A DNA stretch of 64,000 nt from Onchidella celtica (Eukaryota > Mollusca > Gastropoda > Systellommatophora > Onchidiidae). The notes below the pieces were generated by a model. The model made no database searches. It saw only the letters and a program-made list of their open reading frames with translations, and was not told the DNA's origin. The translations under genes were made by a program, and so were the position numbers. The number at the start of each line of letters is the position of its first letter. The first letter of the stretch is position 1. Of the stretch, positions 12,601 to 25,427 are shown piece by piece. The stretch covers positions 38,508,846-38,572,845 of the forward strand of contig OZ007575.1 of NCBI GenBank assembly GCA_963931925.1, in the 5' to 3' direction.

Positions 12601-15600
12601 TATGAAAAGGGTGGTCTAGATAATATTACTCTAGGTTTTTCTAACTCAAATTCTCGCCATTTTCATAACAGCTTTCCATGAGTCAACAGAATATAATATC
12701 ACCGTCAAGGAACGATCATGCACATCACATTGCCATGACAATGTGACATGACCCCTGTACAGGGTAGCATTACATGAAACATAGCACTACTGTGATTTGG
12801 GGTTGGGGGTGAATTGTGACATCACCCACGACAAGTAATACATGTAATTCCATACGGTGAATTTAAGGTATCGTCCGACAGGTAGAACAACGGTTTACTT
12901 GACGTAGGTAGCGTCAGACCCTCAGAGTTCTGAGTCACCAGAGGGTCTTCGTATACGGGATAACTGGCCATTACATACTGTACACCGCAGGCTATCGGAC
13001 AATGACAATAATTAAATTATTTCGTGTATAAGGCACTTTCTGTACATGATAATACAAATTCTTTTCGATGACGGTGCCCTGTGTTTCCGAATGCTCCTAA
13101 AAACTCTTGCCCACCAGTCCTGCTATACCAATTTGCCCTCAGAGAGAGAGAGAGAGAGGGGGGGGGCAGGAAGAGGTAGGTGAATGAGTGAGTGAGAGGG
13201 GGGGCAGGGAGTATGAACTATGCAACATAACGATTTTCACAAAGTGTATTAATTCCGTAACTTCAAAGGAAACGGAGAGAGGTATAAGGCTACGGAGAAT
13301 GACTATAGTAGACAGTGCATGTGTGTATCAGAGACTCTGATAGAGACAGACAGGGGGGGGGGGGTGAGGGGTTATGAAATATACGACACAAACAAAGATT
13401 ATAGATATACATATATTTACAAAATGTAGGCCTATTACTTCCCGAACGTAAAAGGAAACGTGGAGAGGTGCAAGGCTACGGAATCGAATGACGCCAGCGG
13501 ACAGTTCGTATGTGTGAGAGTGAGAGAGAGATGCGGAGAGAGTAAGACAGAGAGAGTGAGAGCTTAGAGAGATGAGACTTGGGTAAATGCAACAATGAGA
13601 GTGCACGTATTACGAGTCAAACACACACCGCTGGGCCGGTCCCGTGCGGCAGGTAGCCTGTGAAACACAAACTGTAGTTTCACAAACGGCGAGTTAATAA
13701 CCCAGGTCAGATTTCCTATAGAGGCTCGCCGAAGGTGAACGCAGAACGCCGAAAAGACCCAAATTTCACGAAATAAACCCACATCAAAGTTTTGACTGTG
13801 CCAATTTATCTACTGGATGTACAGCCAGTTCGCGGGAGTAACAAAGACTTTGCCCCGTGGGCGGGAGAGCGGGTGGGGACGGGGAAACCATGGCCTGCAT
13901 TAAGTTCAATGGCCTGAAAGTAATAATTATATCAAGGGTGCCGAGAAAAAGGAGTCACAATTTCATTCTGGATGGAGGAGAGGGCAACTGGCGTGGGAGG
14001 AGGGAAGGCGAGTGACATAGAGTAGGACGGAAGGACATTGACATAAAAAAGGATGGGGAGGGATGAAGCTAAGACGCCAGTACAAAATTACATATATTTT
14101 ATTTACAATAGGATAAGCGTCATAGTCACATGTTTCAACGTGTGAAAATGGTATCAAGGGGTGTGTGCCATACTGCTGGATGTGACATTTTGCCGAGGTT
14201 TTGCCATGAAAGTGGTTCTCTCACTCCTGATTTCATTGCGTGTAAGTGTCATTCCAATAGTTAGAGTCAGCTGTCTCGACGATAGTCCCATCAGATTCTA
14301 GAGAAACTTAGAGCTCAATGACTATGAGCTACCAGAGACATCTCCCCCCCCCCCCCCCCCCCGGTCAAACTTGATACACTGAGAGCTCACCAGTCTTAAT
14401 TGATGGGAAAACACAGATTATGTACCCCGTCAGTGTCATTTGCCATTGGAGCCTGATTTAGATGAAGAGAGGCCCTAGGCTATTCCCAATCCCCCACCTT
14501 CACGCCTAGAGGAAGAAGGAAGTGTACTATCAAATAATTTGAGTAGTGCCAGTGTTGATGATAAGTATTTAAAATCCCGCACTTCACAATTCCTTGTCGA
14601 AAGGATAGCTTAGGAAAATTACAGAAGATTTGTTCAGAAACAACGGTGCATTGTAACATCATGTATAAGCAAAGGCTATGCGTGTCACAAAATGTCATGC
14701 AGATTGGCCAGAGGCCGCGAGGCGTTCCTAGATTTTGAGGCAGTAGGCTTCAGCCTTCATAGTAAAACCGGCACTGTTTGCCATTCGTACAATGTGGTAC
14801 AACGAGACAGCAACCATCCCATCATACTAGTAAACTGACATGGGGCACTAGTCTCTAGGACAGCTTGTCACTTGATCCTGTATCCACCTAATTCATTTAG
14901 GTGTTAGTAGAGACGTCGTGACAAAACATGTGCCTAATATAATTTACATGCTGCAGACACACGTGGAGAAAGAATGAGAACATTTTGTTACACAACGATA
15001 TCAAATGACAAATTTGTGTCACTTTTTCAAAGGTAAATTCTTCTGCAACGGGTCAATAATTTATTTTTTTTGTCAACAGAACTAATAGACTAGTACTGGT
15101 TTTGCTATGTGTGCCCGAAAATTCCCCGCCTCTGGTAAAGGAATACCAAAGCCACATGCCAATAATCTCTCCTTCTCTCTCACACACACAGACAAACACA
15201 GCGTCCCCCGGCTCCATGTACATACAATCGCATTCCGTTAAAAACGCAAAGCCGCGGCCCGTGCCATCGATCTCTACTGGTGGACAAAAATGGGACAATG
15301 TCCCCTATGACCGTTCCATTCGTTTGGGGGGGGGGGGGGAGGGCGAATTGCTCACTAGGATCTTGAACTTTTCACACTTTGGTCAGGAACAGGAGCTCAG
15401 GGTGGTGTGGTGGTGGTAGTTGATGGGAGGGGAGAAGAGAGGAGGAGTTACATGTTGCGAGACAGATCGTCTCTTTGAATTTGTGAGAGTAAGACATAGC
15501 GACAGAGTCCAAAGAAATATCTCAACACGCCAAGAAGCGGGTGTAATGACCCTTGAGTGGCAAAACAATCGGTATTAGAGAGAAACAGATTTCTGTCTGC

Positions 15601-18600
15601 TAATTCTATGAAAAGAGCAAATTCCACTCTCAATGCCAGTGCAGCTAAACCTGCTACATCCATTATTCTACTCCAAGGGACAGTTTCCCCTCACCGATTA
15701 TTTACTTTCTTCTTCGGAATTTTCATCTTCATACTGAATACTACAGAAGGCGTTTATCACAATAATATCAGGCAGGCTTTTATTTATATTAGTGTGCGTG
15801 TGTGTGTGTGGGGGGGGGGGGGCGTTGGGCCCAGCCCCACTCCAAATATTTCTCCACCACATAGCGTAATGTTCAATCAAGAAGCACTGAGCATAAGATC
15901 TAATCCCCTTCCATAGTCTGGCGTGGTGTTGTGTATTTATCAGAGTATCCGCCTTGGCTCATTACTGCTGCCCGTGTCCGCTCTGTCCTACATTATTGAC
16001 CTGGATAGCGGTCATTACATGGTTCCGCGACCTCTTTTTCACTGGTCGGCCTGCCTGCCTGCCTGCCCGCAGTGCGCTGACAGAAAATGCCAGGGGCGGT
16101 TCTGAGATTGCAAGGACGGGTGTTGTAGTGGTGGTGTGGAGAACCTCAAAAAGCAAAGCTATGGTGGAGATATAATACTGTTATATTCTGTGACCCATCT
16201 GCCAACCCCACAGCCGACTATGCTGCACAGTATTAGAATTTCTTTCATCTCAGCCAGTCACCCGCCCCTCTAAGAAGTCGATAGTCCACTCTGGCTTTCT
16301 ATTCATGTACAAGCCAATGGAAGTGTAAACGATGCTTGATAAAAACAAACAAACAAAAAACTTCATCTTTGTAACCCTTTGATCTCCATTCAGTAATATC
16401 ATCGAAGGAAATCCTATGTTCGTAAGGGCAAAACTTTGTAGCGTGTCCTCTTACTCTGTGAGTGATGGCGGTACCTTACTACATGTACTCACTACGCAGT
16501 CTGCTTCAGCGCCCCCCCCCCCGGCAGCATGAGATGGACTTCGATATTCCCAATATGATGAGCCCCCACCTTAAAGTCTCACTGTGTGTAAAACTGTAAA
16601 ACTGCGAAACCATGCCATGGTGCAAACACCAGTGACGTGCTACTATTGTCTGACAGACATGCTGGCAAGCTTCGACATCCGAATGGTGTAGGGCCACCTC
16701 TCTGACTTTCAATATGCCCCATCTCAGTTCATAAATCTTCAGCGTGATACTGGCTCATCCCTGTATGTTTTAATTAATCTGAAGTTTATGGACTTAATTA
16801 TTAAAAGCAACTAAACATTTAAAAATGGAAAGGTCCACCATAGAGGGTTTTAATAATGTATGATCTACAGTGTACATGTACTTAATTGCTGAAGGTTTCA
16901 AATTGGGATAGCTTATCTTGGTTAATTCAAGATCCTCAACATGATTCCCAGTCGGATTCAACTGGGTGCGCCTCATGATGTTTCAGTACTGAAAATGTTC
17001 GATCTGATTGACATCAACATGTACCTGTATTTCCATATTATATACACACAGCCTATATTTGTGACTTGAAATACATGTAATTGTAATGTTCAAATAGGCT
17101 AACATTGACATATTCCAGCCCCCTTTCCCCATTCCTCTTTGAGAGTTCCAAACCTGTTGAAACTTCATAGCAAGTATCTTCTCTCTCCCCACTATCCCGC
17201 CCAGTTTTCTCAGAGTTAAAAATCACGTCCAACACAACCTATCTCACAAGGTAAGGCTGAAGAGCAGGACAAATGGAAAAAGCAAGTACGCTCCAAACTG
17301 CAAGTGCGGATCCCGGCATCTAATCACGTCCTCTTTTTTATCAGTCCATAATGACATCTTATCATTTTTCCTCCCGCTGTTTCCCCCATGTGACTCCAAA
17401 ACTGGTGGCTGAAAACAACCAGGTAACTACTGCTATGAATATTTCCACCTGATTTGTTGAGTGTCGCGTCACTGACATTTTCATCCGCACCCCTCGTCTA
17501 CCTTTTCCGCTTTCCCCGGTTGCCCTGACTTCAGGGTTCAACCCATGCCTCCAGGACAACTCAGTATTGCAGAGAATGTCAGCAGGGGACAGGTCATGCC
17601 CGTGCATGTATTGTGAGGGTTCTGATATACGCTCACACTGAAAATATAACCTGGAGTAACCAACCAACCACTTAAATGTGGGAGGGTGGGCTGACCAAAA
17701 GTTCCGCAAGCTGGATTCGCCACTGATCCGAACCTACACCGGAGGTCCAGATGAGCCGAGCGGCCGGGTAAAAGCATCAGAGTCCTGAGACGTATAGGTC
17801 TGTTCACCACGCCCATTGCCTGCCTAGTGCCACTTGACCTCTCATACCCTCGCCCTCATTCCTCCAGTTTGTCCAATATCACCGAACCTAATTATGTATC
17901 TAGGTCGGGTCTTCCGCGCATCTCCACTAGTCTACGCCGTTTTGTGCCTTTCGCACATAAATTTGACCCCATTTACTTCACAAATTTTTTCGGGGGGGGG
18001 GGAGAGAGGAAAACGCGGAGATCTAGAAAGTGGCACTGACAGGCGATGGTTATTAAACCTAATGAACGTAAAAACTGGAATGCATTTTTCATTGTTTTCA
18101 TTATTTCACCTTCTCCGTCTATTTTGCACGGTTTCTTTGTTGTTGGTTCTCTAATGCCGGGCTTTGCAACATACGGGGGGGGGGGGGGGGGGGAGAGAGA
18201 AAGAAGGGGAAGGGTCCCCATAATTATTTTAACTTTGTTCCTAGCCTGCTTTGACTCTACAGATTTTCTGTCGTTTTCTGAAATATTTTGTCAATTAGAG
18301 TATCTTGCAATATCTTTGCACCTAACTCCCATTAAGCCTACCGTATCCCATCTCATCTACCACCGTAGACATCCTAGCTTCGCTCATCCCTAATTCCTAT
18401 CTCAAAGATGTGAATAAGACGATCCTACGTTTTTTCTGTAGTTATCCGAAATATTTTGCCAATTAAGAGTATCTTGCAAACATATTTGAAGCTTCCCCCC
18501 ATTCAGCCTACCTAACCTCATCTCGCCCAGCACCGTAGACATCCTATCTTAGCTCATCCCTCAGTTCTATCTCAGCGATCTGAATAAAACGATCCCGTAG

Positions 18601-21600
18601 TTTTCTGAAATATTTTGTCATTTAGAGCATCTTGCAACATCTTTGAACCTACCTCCCATTAAGCCTACCTTATCCCATCTCATCCAGCATCATAGTCATC
18701 CTGTCTTAGCTTATCCGTAAGTTCTACCGCAGCCATCTGAATAAAATAATCCTCGTACCGATTTTCTGGACGTTTTCTGAAATATTTTGTCAATTAAGAG
18801 TATCTTGCAAACATCTTTGAACCTCTCTCTCCCATTAAGCCTACCTTACCTCATCTCATCCAGCACCGCAGACATCCTATCTTAGCTCATAACTAATTTC
18901 TTCCTCGGCGATGGAGAAAAAATGACAGGAGTTCCGATAGCGCTCAGGAGAGGCAAATTTGTTTAGAGAAGGTGGAACGCGATGTCCTTGAAAATTGTGG
19001 TTCTCGTGCAGTCAGATGCAGTCGCAAATGGGTGATACAAAAAAATTAATTAAGTAACACTTTAAATCGCTTGCTTTGGTAACTACTTGTACAATATTTG
19101 AAGGCTACACAATTGACAACTGAGGAGTACGGAACTTTAGGCGTTCTGCTTTGTCCTCGAGCTTTTTTTTTTTTAATGAAGATTATAATTATACAAATGT
19201 CACATTTTTAAAAATAATGATTACATACATAAATATAAACTCCAGTTTGGCTAATTCGAGCTATATCAGTCATCCACAGTCCACATCAATGAACGTGATT
19301 AATTCTTAATGGAATTTAACGTGTGTTGGGGCAAACTGTGTCTCGTGACTACATCTGCACTGGTCCCAAACTCGCCCGGAAGAATGGGTCTTATGGCACA
19401 AACGTGTTGTAAAAGTGTAATGTTTCCCCAAGTGAAACCCTAGAACCTCATAGCGGGAGAAGAGTCTGCAAGAGTCTAATCACAGAGGTTACCAAAGAGA
19501 ATCTAACTCGCATGAAAAGTAGCTGCCTCGCCCAAGGATAAAGAAGGTAGACGTTTCTACTGAAAGCTGCCAAAACAGCGGCAGTTTCCTGCTTTTCCCA
19601 GACACTCGTCATAATATAATTATTACATGGGCACTCTTATCATCATGCGAATCTCTAAGGAGAAGTTATAAACCAATTAAGATTATTTTGATAAATGACA
19701 GGTGATGGTCATGTGACTATTAATACTTTGTAATACGTGGGAAACCTACGAAAACCTTTCATGTCATTGTCATGCTGGCATGACTTGCATTCTTTACCGT
19801 TTTTCGTTCTTTCTTAAACATTTGGTAATTCTTTTTTTACACAGCAAAGTAAAAACACGAATGGTGAACTTATGGGGTGCTTGATTATTCCGTTTGCAGA
19901 GTATATAAATTCATGACCTTTCAAGTATGCAGTAACTATCCTTCTTCAACAAATTGATGTAATTTTTCTTGCTCTGTTAAGTCACAATTTCATGCAATAT
20001 TCGCCGAGGATCTCTACAAATCATTTTTGTGAAGGAAATACATATTTCCATCCAGCAGTATCACACCGGAAACCCATGTATTAGTTTTCAATCCGATGAT
20101 CAGAAAAAAGAAGGATGCTCTAGTGTGGCCCAATCGTTGCTTTTCAAAATACCATATTATATCGGTGCTATGCAGTGGCGAGTAGAGGTTCGGCGATGCC
20201 CGGGATCAACCCTTTGATTGCATGACCCAAGACTCTAGTACAGGGCCTACATGCAACAAGCTCTCTACTCTGTTCTCGCTTATTAAAACATATACAGAGT
20301 TACACCAGCTTGTGCGGCCGTAGGAAAGCTTGTACAATGAAGTTAACAGCGGTAATTTCAAATTTCAAAAAACTTAAGTTTTAATTTCACCCTTTTATTG
20401 GATGCCCCTTGAAATGGATGCCGGTGCCGTCGCCCCATCTAACCCCCCCCCCCTCTTTCTGCACGCCACTGGTAGGCAATGACCTTTTCACCCCCCCCCC
20501 CCCCCCCACAAACTCGACCATATTGACTATAGTGTGACTACATTGTATATGGTCACAATCCTGAACTCCACCAATGACATAAATTGTTCCTATGATAAGT
20601 TTGCCAACAGTAAGGGCCAAGTGAATGGACTTCTACAAAGCCTATCACTAAGAGGAGTAAAACAGTGTCAGTAGTTTTACTGATAGGTTAATCAGCTTTG
20701 GCATTAGGTTTTTTTCTTCCTGGGAATTCTTTAAGTGGTTTAGATCTGAACACTGTTTTTAAGTGCCACTGCTTTCTGAACAGAGAAAGCTGACCAGTGA
20801 AATAGCTAATTAGTAGTCAGTACAATCTTGTGGATACTGTATGATCTAACTGGGATATATAAAAGATTAAAACAAAACTGCACACAAGCCCTCATTCCCA
20901 CAGCGAGGTTCTCTCACAAATTGATAATTATAATATGTACCAACAAATAATGTACTGAAATATACATTGCAGCTACTTTGTACAATTTATGATCCCTTTC
21001 ACTATACATTTCAAATAAAGATCTCTTGACTCTGTGATGCTATGTCCCATTTGATATTCAAGTTGTTAAAGAAAAGCCACATTCTAAATCTCCCGCTTTA
21101 CAGAAAAAGGCCGCATATGTCAATCTGGATCAAAATCACCTTTTAACATCAGTTTATATAATGAAATGTGCTTATCTTTCAACCTGGGTTATAATTTTAA
21201 ACGACTAATAGTTTTTTTGGACATTGCAATATGGAAATTGAACAAGGACTAAGGTAGAGAGCAATTCCAAATATGCTTTTGTTTTGTCTTTTCTTGGCGC
21301 CTCCTATAGATTTTGTTTTGTTGTGCACTGTGTTTTCATTTTTCTGTAAAAGGACAGAAATGTAGGCCTAACCTCCATTTTTACCCTGTCAACAAATCCC
21401 CCCCCCCCCCCCCCCGCCATCTTGTCTCACTACTACTAATAAGTACTATGATACTTTTCTATCATTAGATAGTCAAAAGTGTTCCATATAAATTCAGATT
21501 CACTGTGCACCTTTCAATTAACATGTACAACAAGCAATGATTGAATTAATAGGTTTTTGTCACTCGCTGCCACAATGAAAAAAAAAAATTTACAAGACCG

Positions 21601-24107
21601 CAAAAATCCTATAAGTTTTAACTTACATTTAATGGAAATTTGTGTTATGAGAAAACAGATCAAATCAAATTCCACTCACACTGACAACTTTTATTTGTCC
21701 ACACCTGACATCCATAAGATAGGAGTTTAAAGCTATGACAAATAGATCAGAAAGTCCTTCATGAGCTGTGGCCAAGGTTTTGAGAAAGGTGACATGGTTA
21801 AGAATAAAGATGCCTGCAGAGAGGTGAAAAAGAAATATATTGTATTTTAAATGTAAATTTAGATATCATGGTTCATTCTATGGGACTCTTTTTCAGCCTT
21901 CTTACTCCTGTCCTTTTTTATCCTCATCTCTCCTTTCTTTCCATTTGTATTTTGGAATCATACTGTGCACCTATCTCCCATTACTATCTGAATGTTGTCT
22001 CCTGTATTGTCTCTCTAAGTCTCTCATTTTCCCATGAATCGGGGCATTCTGGGCTCGTGGTTTCTTCTTCCCAACCCCTTCAGCACCCCCCCCCCCCCAC
22101 CAAAAACTGCATAATGCTTTTCATGTAAACTCTCTCCATCTTTATACTATCCAAGTGTGCAACTACAGGACACTGTTTATCTCCATCCATTATGCATGAC
22201 TTTATAAATGGGGACAGCATCCAGAAAGCCAACTGTTCACTTGTGGGTGTTGGCTCTAAGCACTGGTGATTGGACTGCCCCTAATATTAGTAATAAAGCC
22301 AATAATGAGGAGGTGTGTATGTGCTGTGAACTTGAAAAATTATGTCCACACTGTATCACACTATCAAATGAGGCACAAGCAAGTTTGTTGTTGTTTTTTA
22401 CCTGAAACTTAGTGAAAGTGAAAGGCCAAAGTTACTGTATCTATTAAAGTATAAATGCTACTAAATGAAATGTGCAAAAACTGATGTCTCTGAATAAAGA
22501 CTCCACTTTTGTACAGATAAAGGACACAGGGAATTTATACTTACGAAAATACCATTTGAAGTACTGTTTTCAGTATTGCAGCTAATTGTTCAGTAAGGTT
22601 TTGTTTTTGACTATTTTCTACCCCTAATTATTTAATACACTGTACGAGCATTAATGATAAACTTGATAAAGTTGGATTGTAAGGCCAAGATTTTAGAAGC
22701 CCTCAAGGATGAAGGGAGATGGGGGAAGGAATGCAATGTTTCACTGAAAACTTGTGTATCATTTCCTCTCATGTTTATTTAAAATGTGCTGCATTGTTAT
22801 ACATGTAATTGTATTTTACAAAGAAATTTACAAAATCATTTAAATTAACTCTTGATAATTTGGCTTCAAAATCAAAGAGTGAGACTTCAGGTTATTGCAA
22901 AATTATTCTGAATACAGTAAAATGATACAGGTAGGGCATTTTGTGGTAGTGGTAGGATGATGGTTCCCCATATTTAAAATAACAGTTACTGTATGCAATC
23001 TTTGTAGTCTGAGAGTGAGTGAAAGGACATGTTTAAGAATTCTACATTTTTTTGACTTTGGAAAGTACAACTCATTTCTAAAGAGAGTAGTAATACAGTG
23101 CTAGTATCATCCACTGTCAGGCCACACTGCCTTTATATTTCTTTTAACTAATTAATGTATACTATACTTTACTTCAAATGTCATTTAAATAGTACCGCTC
23201 TGACAATGTATTTGTGTGACAGGACTCCATGAAAGCACACACAGGCTCTCCAGTCTCACCTGGTTAGCTCATGCCACAAATTATGATTACATCCATCATT
23301 GATTAGTTTTGGTGCTTTCCACTTCAGGTGTGGCAAGCAAGAGCTGAGAAAAATGCAACAATTGGTTTGTGTTTTGACAGGAGGTGTTTCTTAGATTTGG
23401 CACTACCCAATGATTTAAATATGACAAAGTTCACAAAGGCTCTGCCCATCTGATTGGAGGATCTACTTAGGCAAGCGTGTTGCAAGGTGACCACTAGAAG
23501 CCTGATAACTGGTCATTTTACCAAATCGGTAAAGAGGTCCCAGCTTGGGTCTTGATGTCACTATGGTAAAAATTTCATTGGATTTCAGGTAATGGCCTGT
23601 GGACCTTTTGCAATGTACAGACAAGACAGCAACAACACCTACATCAAGTTAAAATAGTTACTCACCAAAATTACTGTTGTCTTTACTCCCTTGTCCCTGA
23701 GTGGTGGAGGGCCCATCCCCTGGGCTGGCATTAGCTACTGACCGACCTGAGTTGTGAGGAATTGGATTGGTAGTGGTTGTGGGTGAGGGCATCCCATACA
23801 TGCCTAGATTGTTGCGGTCATCATCATGACTTGATGGGATAGTCAGATTGAGAGAGGATGAGAGCATTGAGGAAACACAAGTTCCCAATTGTGGGCCATG
23901 ACCAAAAGATGAAGGGCCTGAACCTGAACAATCTGATGACATGTATGATCTCCCTTGAGTATTCTGGTTAGTCATCATAGTACTGGTAGCTCCTGACAAA
24001 ATGTTGGCTGCCATTTGGCTTTGCTGTGAGCCAGTAGGCAAGGAAAGATTGTATCCTGCTTGAGCACGTCCACCTGGTGGGGCTGTCCCTGTGCCCCCAG
24101 AGTCCAT
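3389..24107 (-). CDS. E78: E78-type nuclear receptor (NR1E), whole gene, 8 coding exons
   Basis: This is a ligand-regulated-type transcription factor of the nuclear receptor superfamily, acting in the nucleus. Joining exons 24107-23666, 9716-9592, 7853-7712, 6385-6177, 5695-5551, 4958-4795, 4356-4251 and 3657-3389 gives 1602 nt, 533 residues plus stop; every junction has GT/AG and matching phase. The DNA-binding domain has finger 1 cysteines at 168, 171, 185 and 188, P-box CEGCKG, and finger 2 cysteines at 204, 210, 220 and 223. It is followed by the [12 protein letters not shown] extension typical of E78 rather than E75. The ligand-binding domain carries the signature [14 protein letters not shown] (356-369) and an AF-2 helix PLFAEIYDI (516-524). 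E78 is ecdysone-inducible in insects; its ligand is not settled. The start ATG has A at -3, G at +4 and an in-frame stop just upstream. Untranslated 5' exons were not found. Confidence 0.93.
4251..4356 (-). CDS. E78: E78 coding exon 7: ligand-binding domain helices 7-8
   Basis: Starts after ACCAG with [20 protein letters not shown] and continues [15 protein letters not shown], the usual helix 8 'E-I-G-L-F' pattern. It ends in phase 1 before GTAAGT. The exon is too short to stand out as an ORF but is fixed by phase and homology. Confidence 0.93.
4795..4958 (-). CDS. E78: E78 coding exon 6: ligand-binding domain signature
   Basis: Starts after GGCAG; the split codon gives Asn, then [20 protein letters not shown], the helix 3-5 signature that stabilises the nuclear receptor fold. 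It continues through [20 protein letters not shown] and ends phase 0 before GTGAGT. Confidence 0.95.
5551..5695 (-). CDS. E78: E78 coding exon 5: ligand-binding domain, helix 3 region
   Basis: Starts after TGTGCAG with [20 protein letters not shown] and ends in [10 protein letters not shown], the helix 3 segment before the receptor signature. The acceptor is phase 0 and the donor phase 1 before GTGGGT. The length of 145 nt fits both neighbours. Confidence 0.93.
6177..6385 (-). CDS. E78: E78 coding exon 4: C-terminal extension, hinge and start of the ligand-binding domain
   Basis: Starts after GATCAG. The split codon gives Ser, then [15 protein letters not shown], the basic extension of NR1 receptors. 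A Ser/Asp-rich hinge follows, then [20 protein letters not shown], helix 1 of the ligand-binding domain. The donor is CTG|GTGAGT, phase 0. Confidence 0.93.
7712..7853 (-). CDS. E78: E78 coding exon 3: second zinc finger
   Basis: Starts after ATACAG with [15 protein letters not shown] and runs through the second zinc finger to GMSRD, ending in phase 1 before GTACGT. The four zinc cysteines of finger 2 are all present. The sequence is close to the NR1E type throughout. Confidence 0.95.
9592..9716 (-). CDS. E78: E78 coding exon 2: first zinc finger of the DNA-binding domain
   Basis: Starts after TTTCAG and ends before GTAAGG. Its first two bases complete codon 148. It encodes a short linker and the finger [20 protein letters not shown] with the following CK; the exon ends exactly after the lysine of the P-box, a junction seen in many nuclear receptor genes. 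Confidence 0.95.
13200..13565. repeat. Diverged tandem duplication with GA/G tracts
   Basis: Two related units of about 186 bp share 'AAAGGAAACG(T)GAGAGG' and 'AAGGCTACGGA' (at about 13287 and 13473). Each unit ends in GA-rich and G-rich simple sequence, and a further (GA)n tract sits at 13141-13158. Confidence 0.7.
18278..18920. repeat. Minisatellite-like tandem repeat, unit about 160-172 bp, nearly four copies
   Basis: The phrase 'GAAATATTTTG' recurs at about 18279, 18448, 18607 and 18778. Each is followed by 'AGTATCTTGCAA', 'CCCATTAAGCCTACC' and 'AGACATCCTATCTTAGCTCAT' variants in the same order. The copies are diverged by substitutions and small indels, so the array is old. Confidence 0.85.
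23666..24107 (-). CDS. E78: E78 coding exon 1: A/B domain
   Basis: Residues 1-147 plus the first base of codon 148. The segment is rich in Gly, Ser, Thr, Asn and Pro with no recognisable fold, as expected of a nuclear receptor A/B region. The donor is G|GTGAGT. An in-frame TGA lies six bases before the ATG, so the ATG at 24107 is the only start in this exon. A plausible acceptor (TTCCAG) at about 24153-24155 suggests the exon carries roughly 45 nt of 5' UTR and that one or more non-coding exons lie further upstream. Confidence 0.85.
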
Positions 24108-24155
24108 ACTTCAGTTCAAGCTGCCACAGGATCCCTGCCTTGATGGACTATTCTG

Positions 24156-25419
24156 GAATCATAAATTTTCACATGTAAAGGAAAACTGTCAAACTGCTTG
24201 TCCAGTCTATATTTTTAATTTGATAACTGAAATTTTTATCACTTTCTCTGTTTTGTCCACGTGAAAATTTCACCACTTTTACATCATATCCGTTAATTGC
24301 TTTCCACCTCTTCTCAGAAACGAGCCAGATGCTGATCACTGGTAAGATTAAGAAAGGTCAAATCTATCTATTTCTGTTACTGTCACAATCTTAATCATAA
24401 CGAAACTTGAGGCAGTGTCAAATGTTTCCTAGAAGTCAAACTGAGCCTGAGACTAATAACGGGAGAATGGCCAATCTAAAAAAACATCACACTTGAAGAG
24501 GGCTGGAAATTAGCTAAACAAGGCAGGTGCAATATCATTCAGAACATAAAATTCTCAGTTTCTGTCCACATGCTTGAAAGAAGTAGTGTGTGACACAAAT
24601 TAATGACAATTATATAAAAATAAAATTATTAAGTTGATCTCACCCCAAAAATTGGCTAACCTGTGACACAAATATAGATCTAGTAGGAAAAAAAAAAGTA
24701 CACTGACATTCTTTCTTAATGTTGACTTGATTTTAATGCAAACTTCCTTCCACTCTCTTGAAAAATTATGAATGGTGCTCATGGTAGCCTACTAACTGTG
24801 GCATTAAGAATCTCACCAGCACAGGTATGATTTAGGACACTATCCTAGTCCTAGATAAGGGCTAATAATAGTTATAATCAATTCAACTTTCAATTTAAAA
24901 AGCATAGTCACTGGTATTATCATAAACATAAATCCAAATATAACATGATATTACAATCTGCGTTTCTCTTTATCACTATATGAGGCATCTTTCTCACTCT
25001 CCTTAAACTCACTTACTGTAACACATTGTACTGGAGTGTTATTATTGGCTTTCCCTATGGCCTATGCCAAACTTAACGAAAAAAAACCCAGCTTATTTAC
25101 TGCATGCTGCACTATCACTTTCAAGGAAGGGGGGGGGACAAAAGTGAGATACACAGCTGGTGATGTAGGGCCACAGGCTATTGATTGTTCTGTAATAAGC
25201 TGCACTCTCATGTTAGGTTGCACTGCTCATCGGTACTGCTATTCTGTTTGTAATTGAAAATGGAAGCAGTCAGACGTCAGCACCTAAATTCTTCCTGGGA
25301 CTGAGACATTTGACCATCCCCTTCACAATCAATTCAGTCTCAATAAATATTTATTTACGCTGACACAGTTTTACATTTATAGGCTACCATGCAAATTGAT
25401 AAGCATGAATGACAGATGG
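24156..25419. other. Upstream flank or 5' intron of E78
   Basis: AT-rich sequence without a supported exon. An upstream non-coding exon of E78 could lie here or beyond 27 kb, but nothing in the sequence pins it down. Confidence 0.5.
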
Positions 25420-25427
25420 CATGAAAG

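Larger units (their letters stand above)
9717..23665 (-). other. E78: Large intron 1 of E78 (13.9 kb)
   Basis: This separates the A/B exon from the DNA-binding exons. I see no supported coding exon in it. It contains the tandem repeats at 13200-13565 and 18278-18920 and many C/G runs (12231-12244, 14344-14362, 15326-15339, 18175-18193, 20491-20507, 21398-21415). A GC-richer part at about 11.0-14.0 kb could hold an internal promoter (see findings). Confidence 0.7.

Noticed and set aside
12890..12960. tRNA-like fold around AGACCCTC...GAGGGTCT
   Set aside because: It is a single inverted repeat without the conserved T-loop or D-loop bases.
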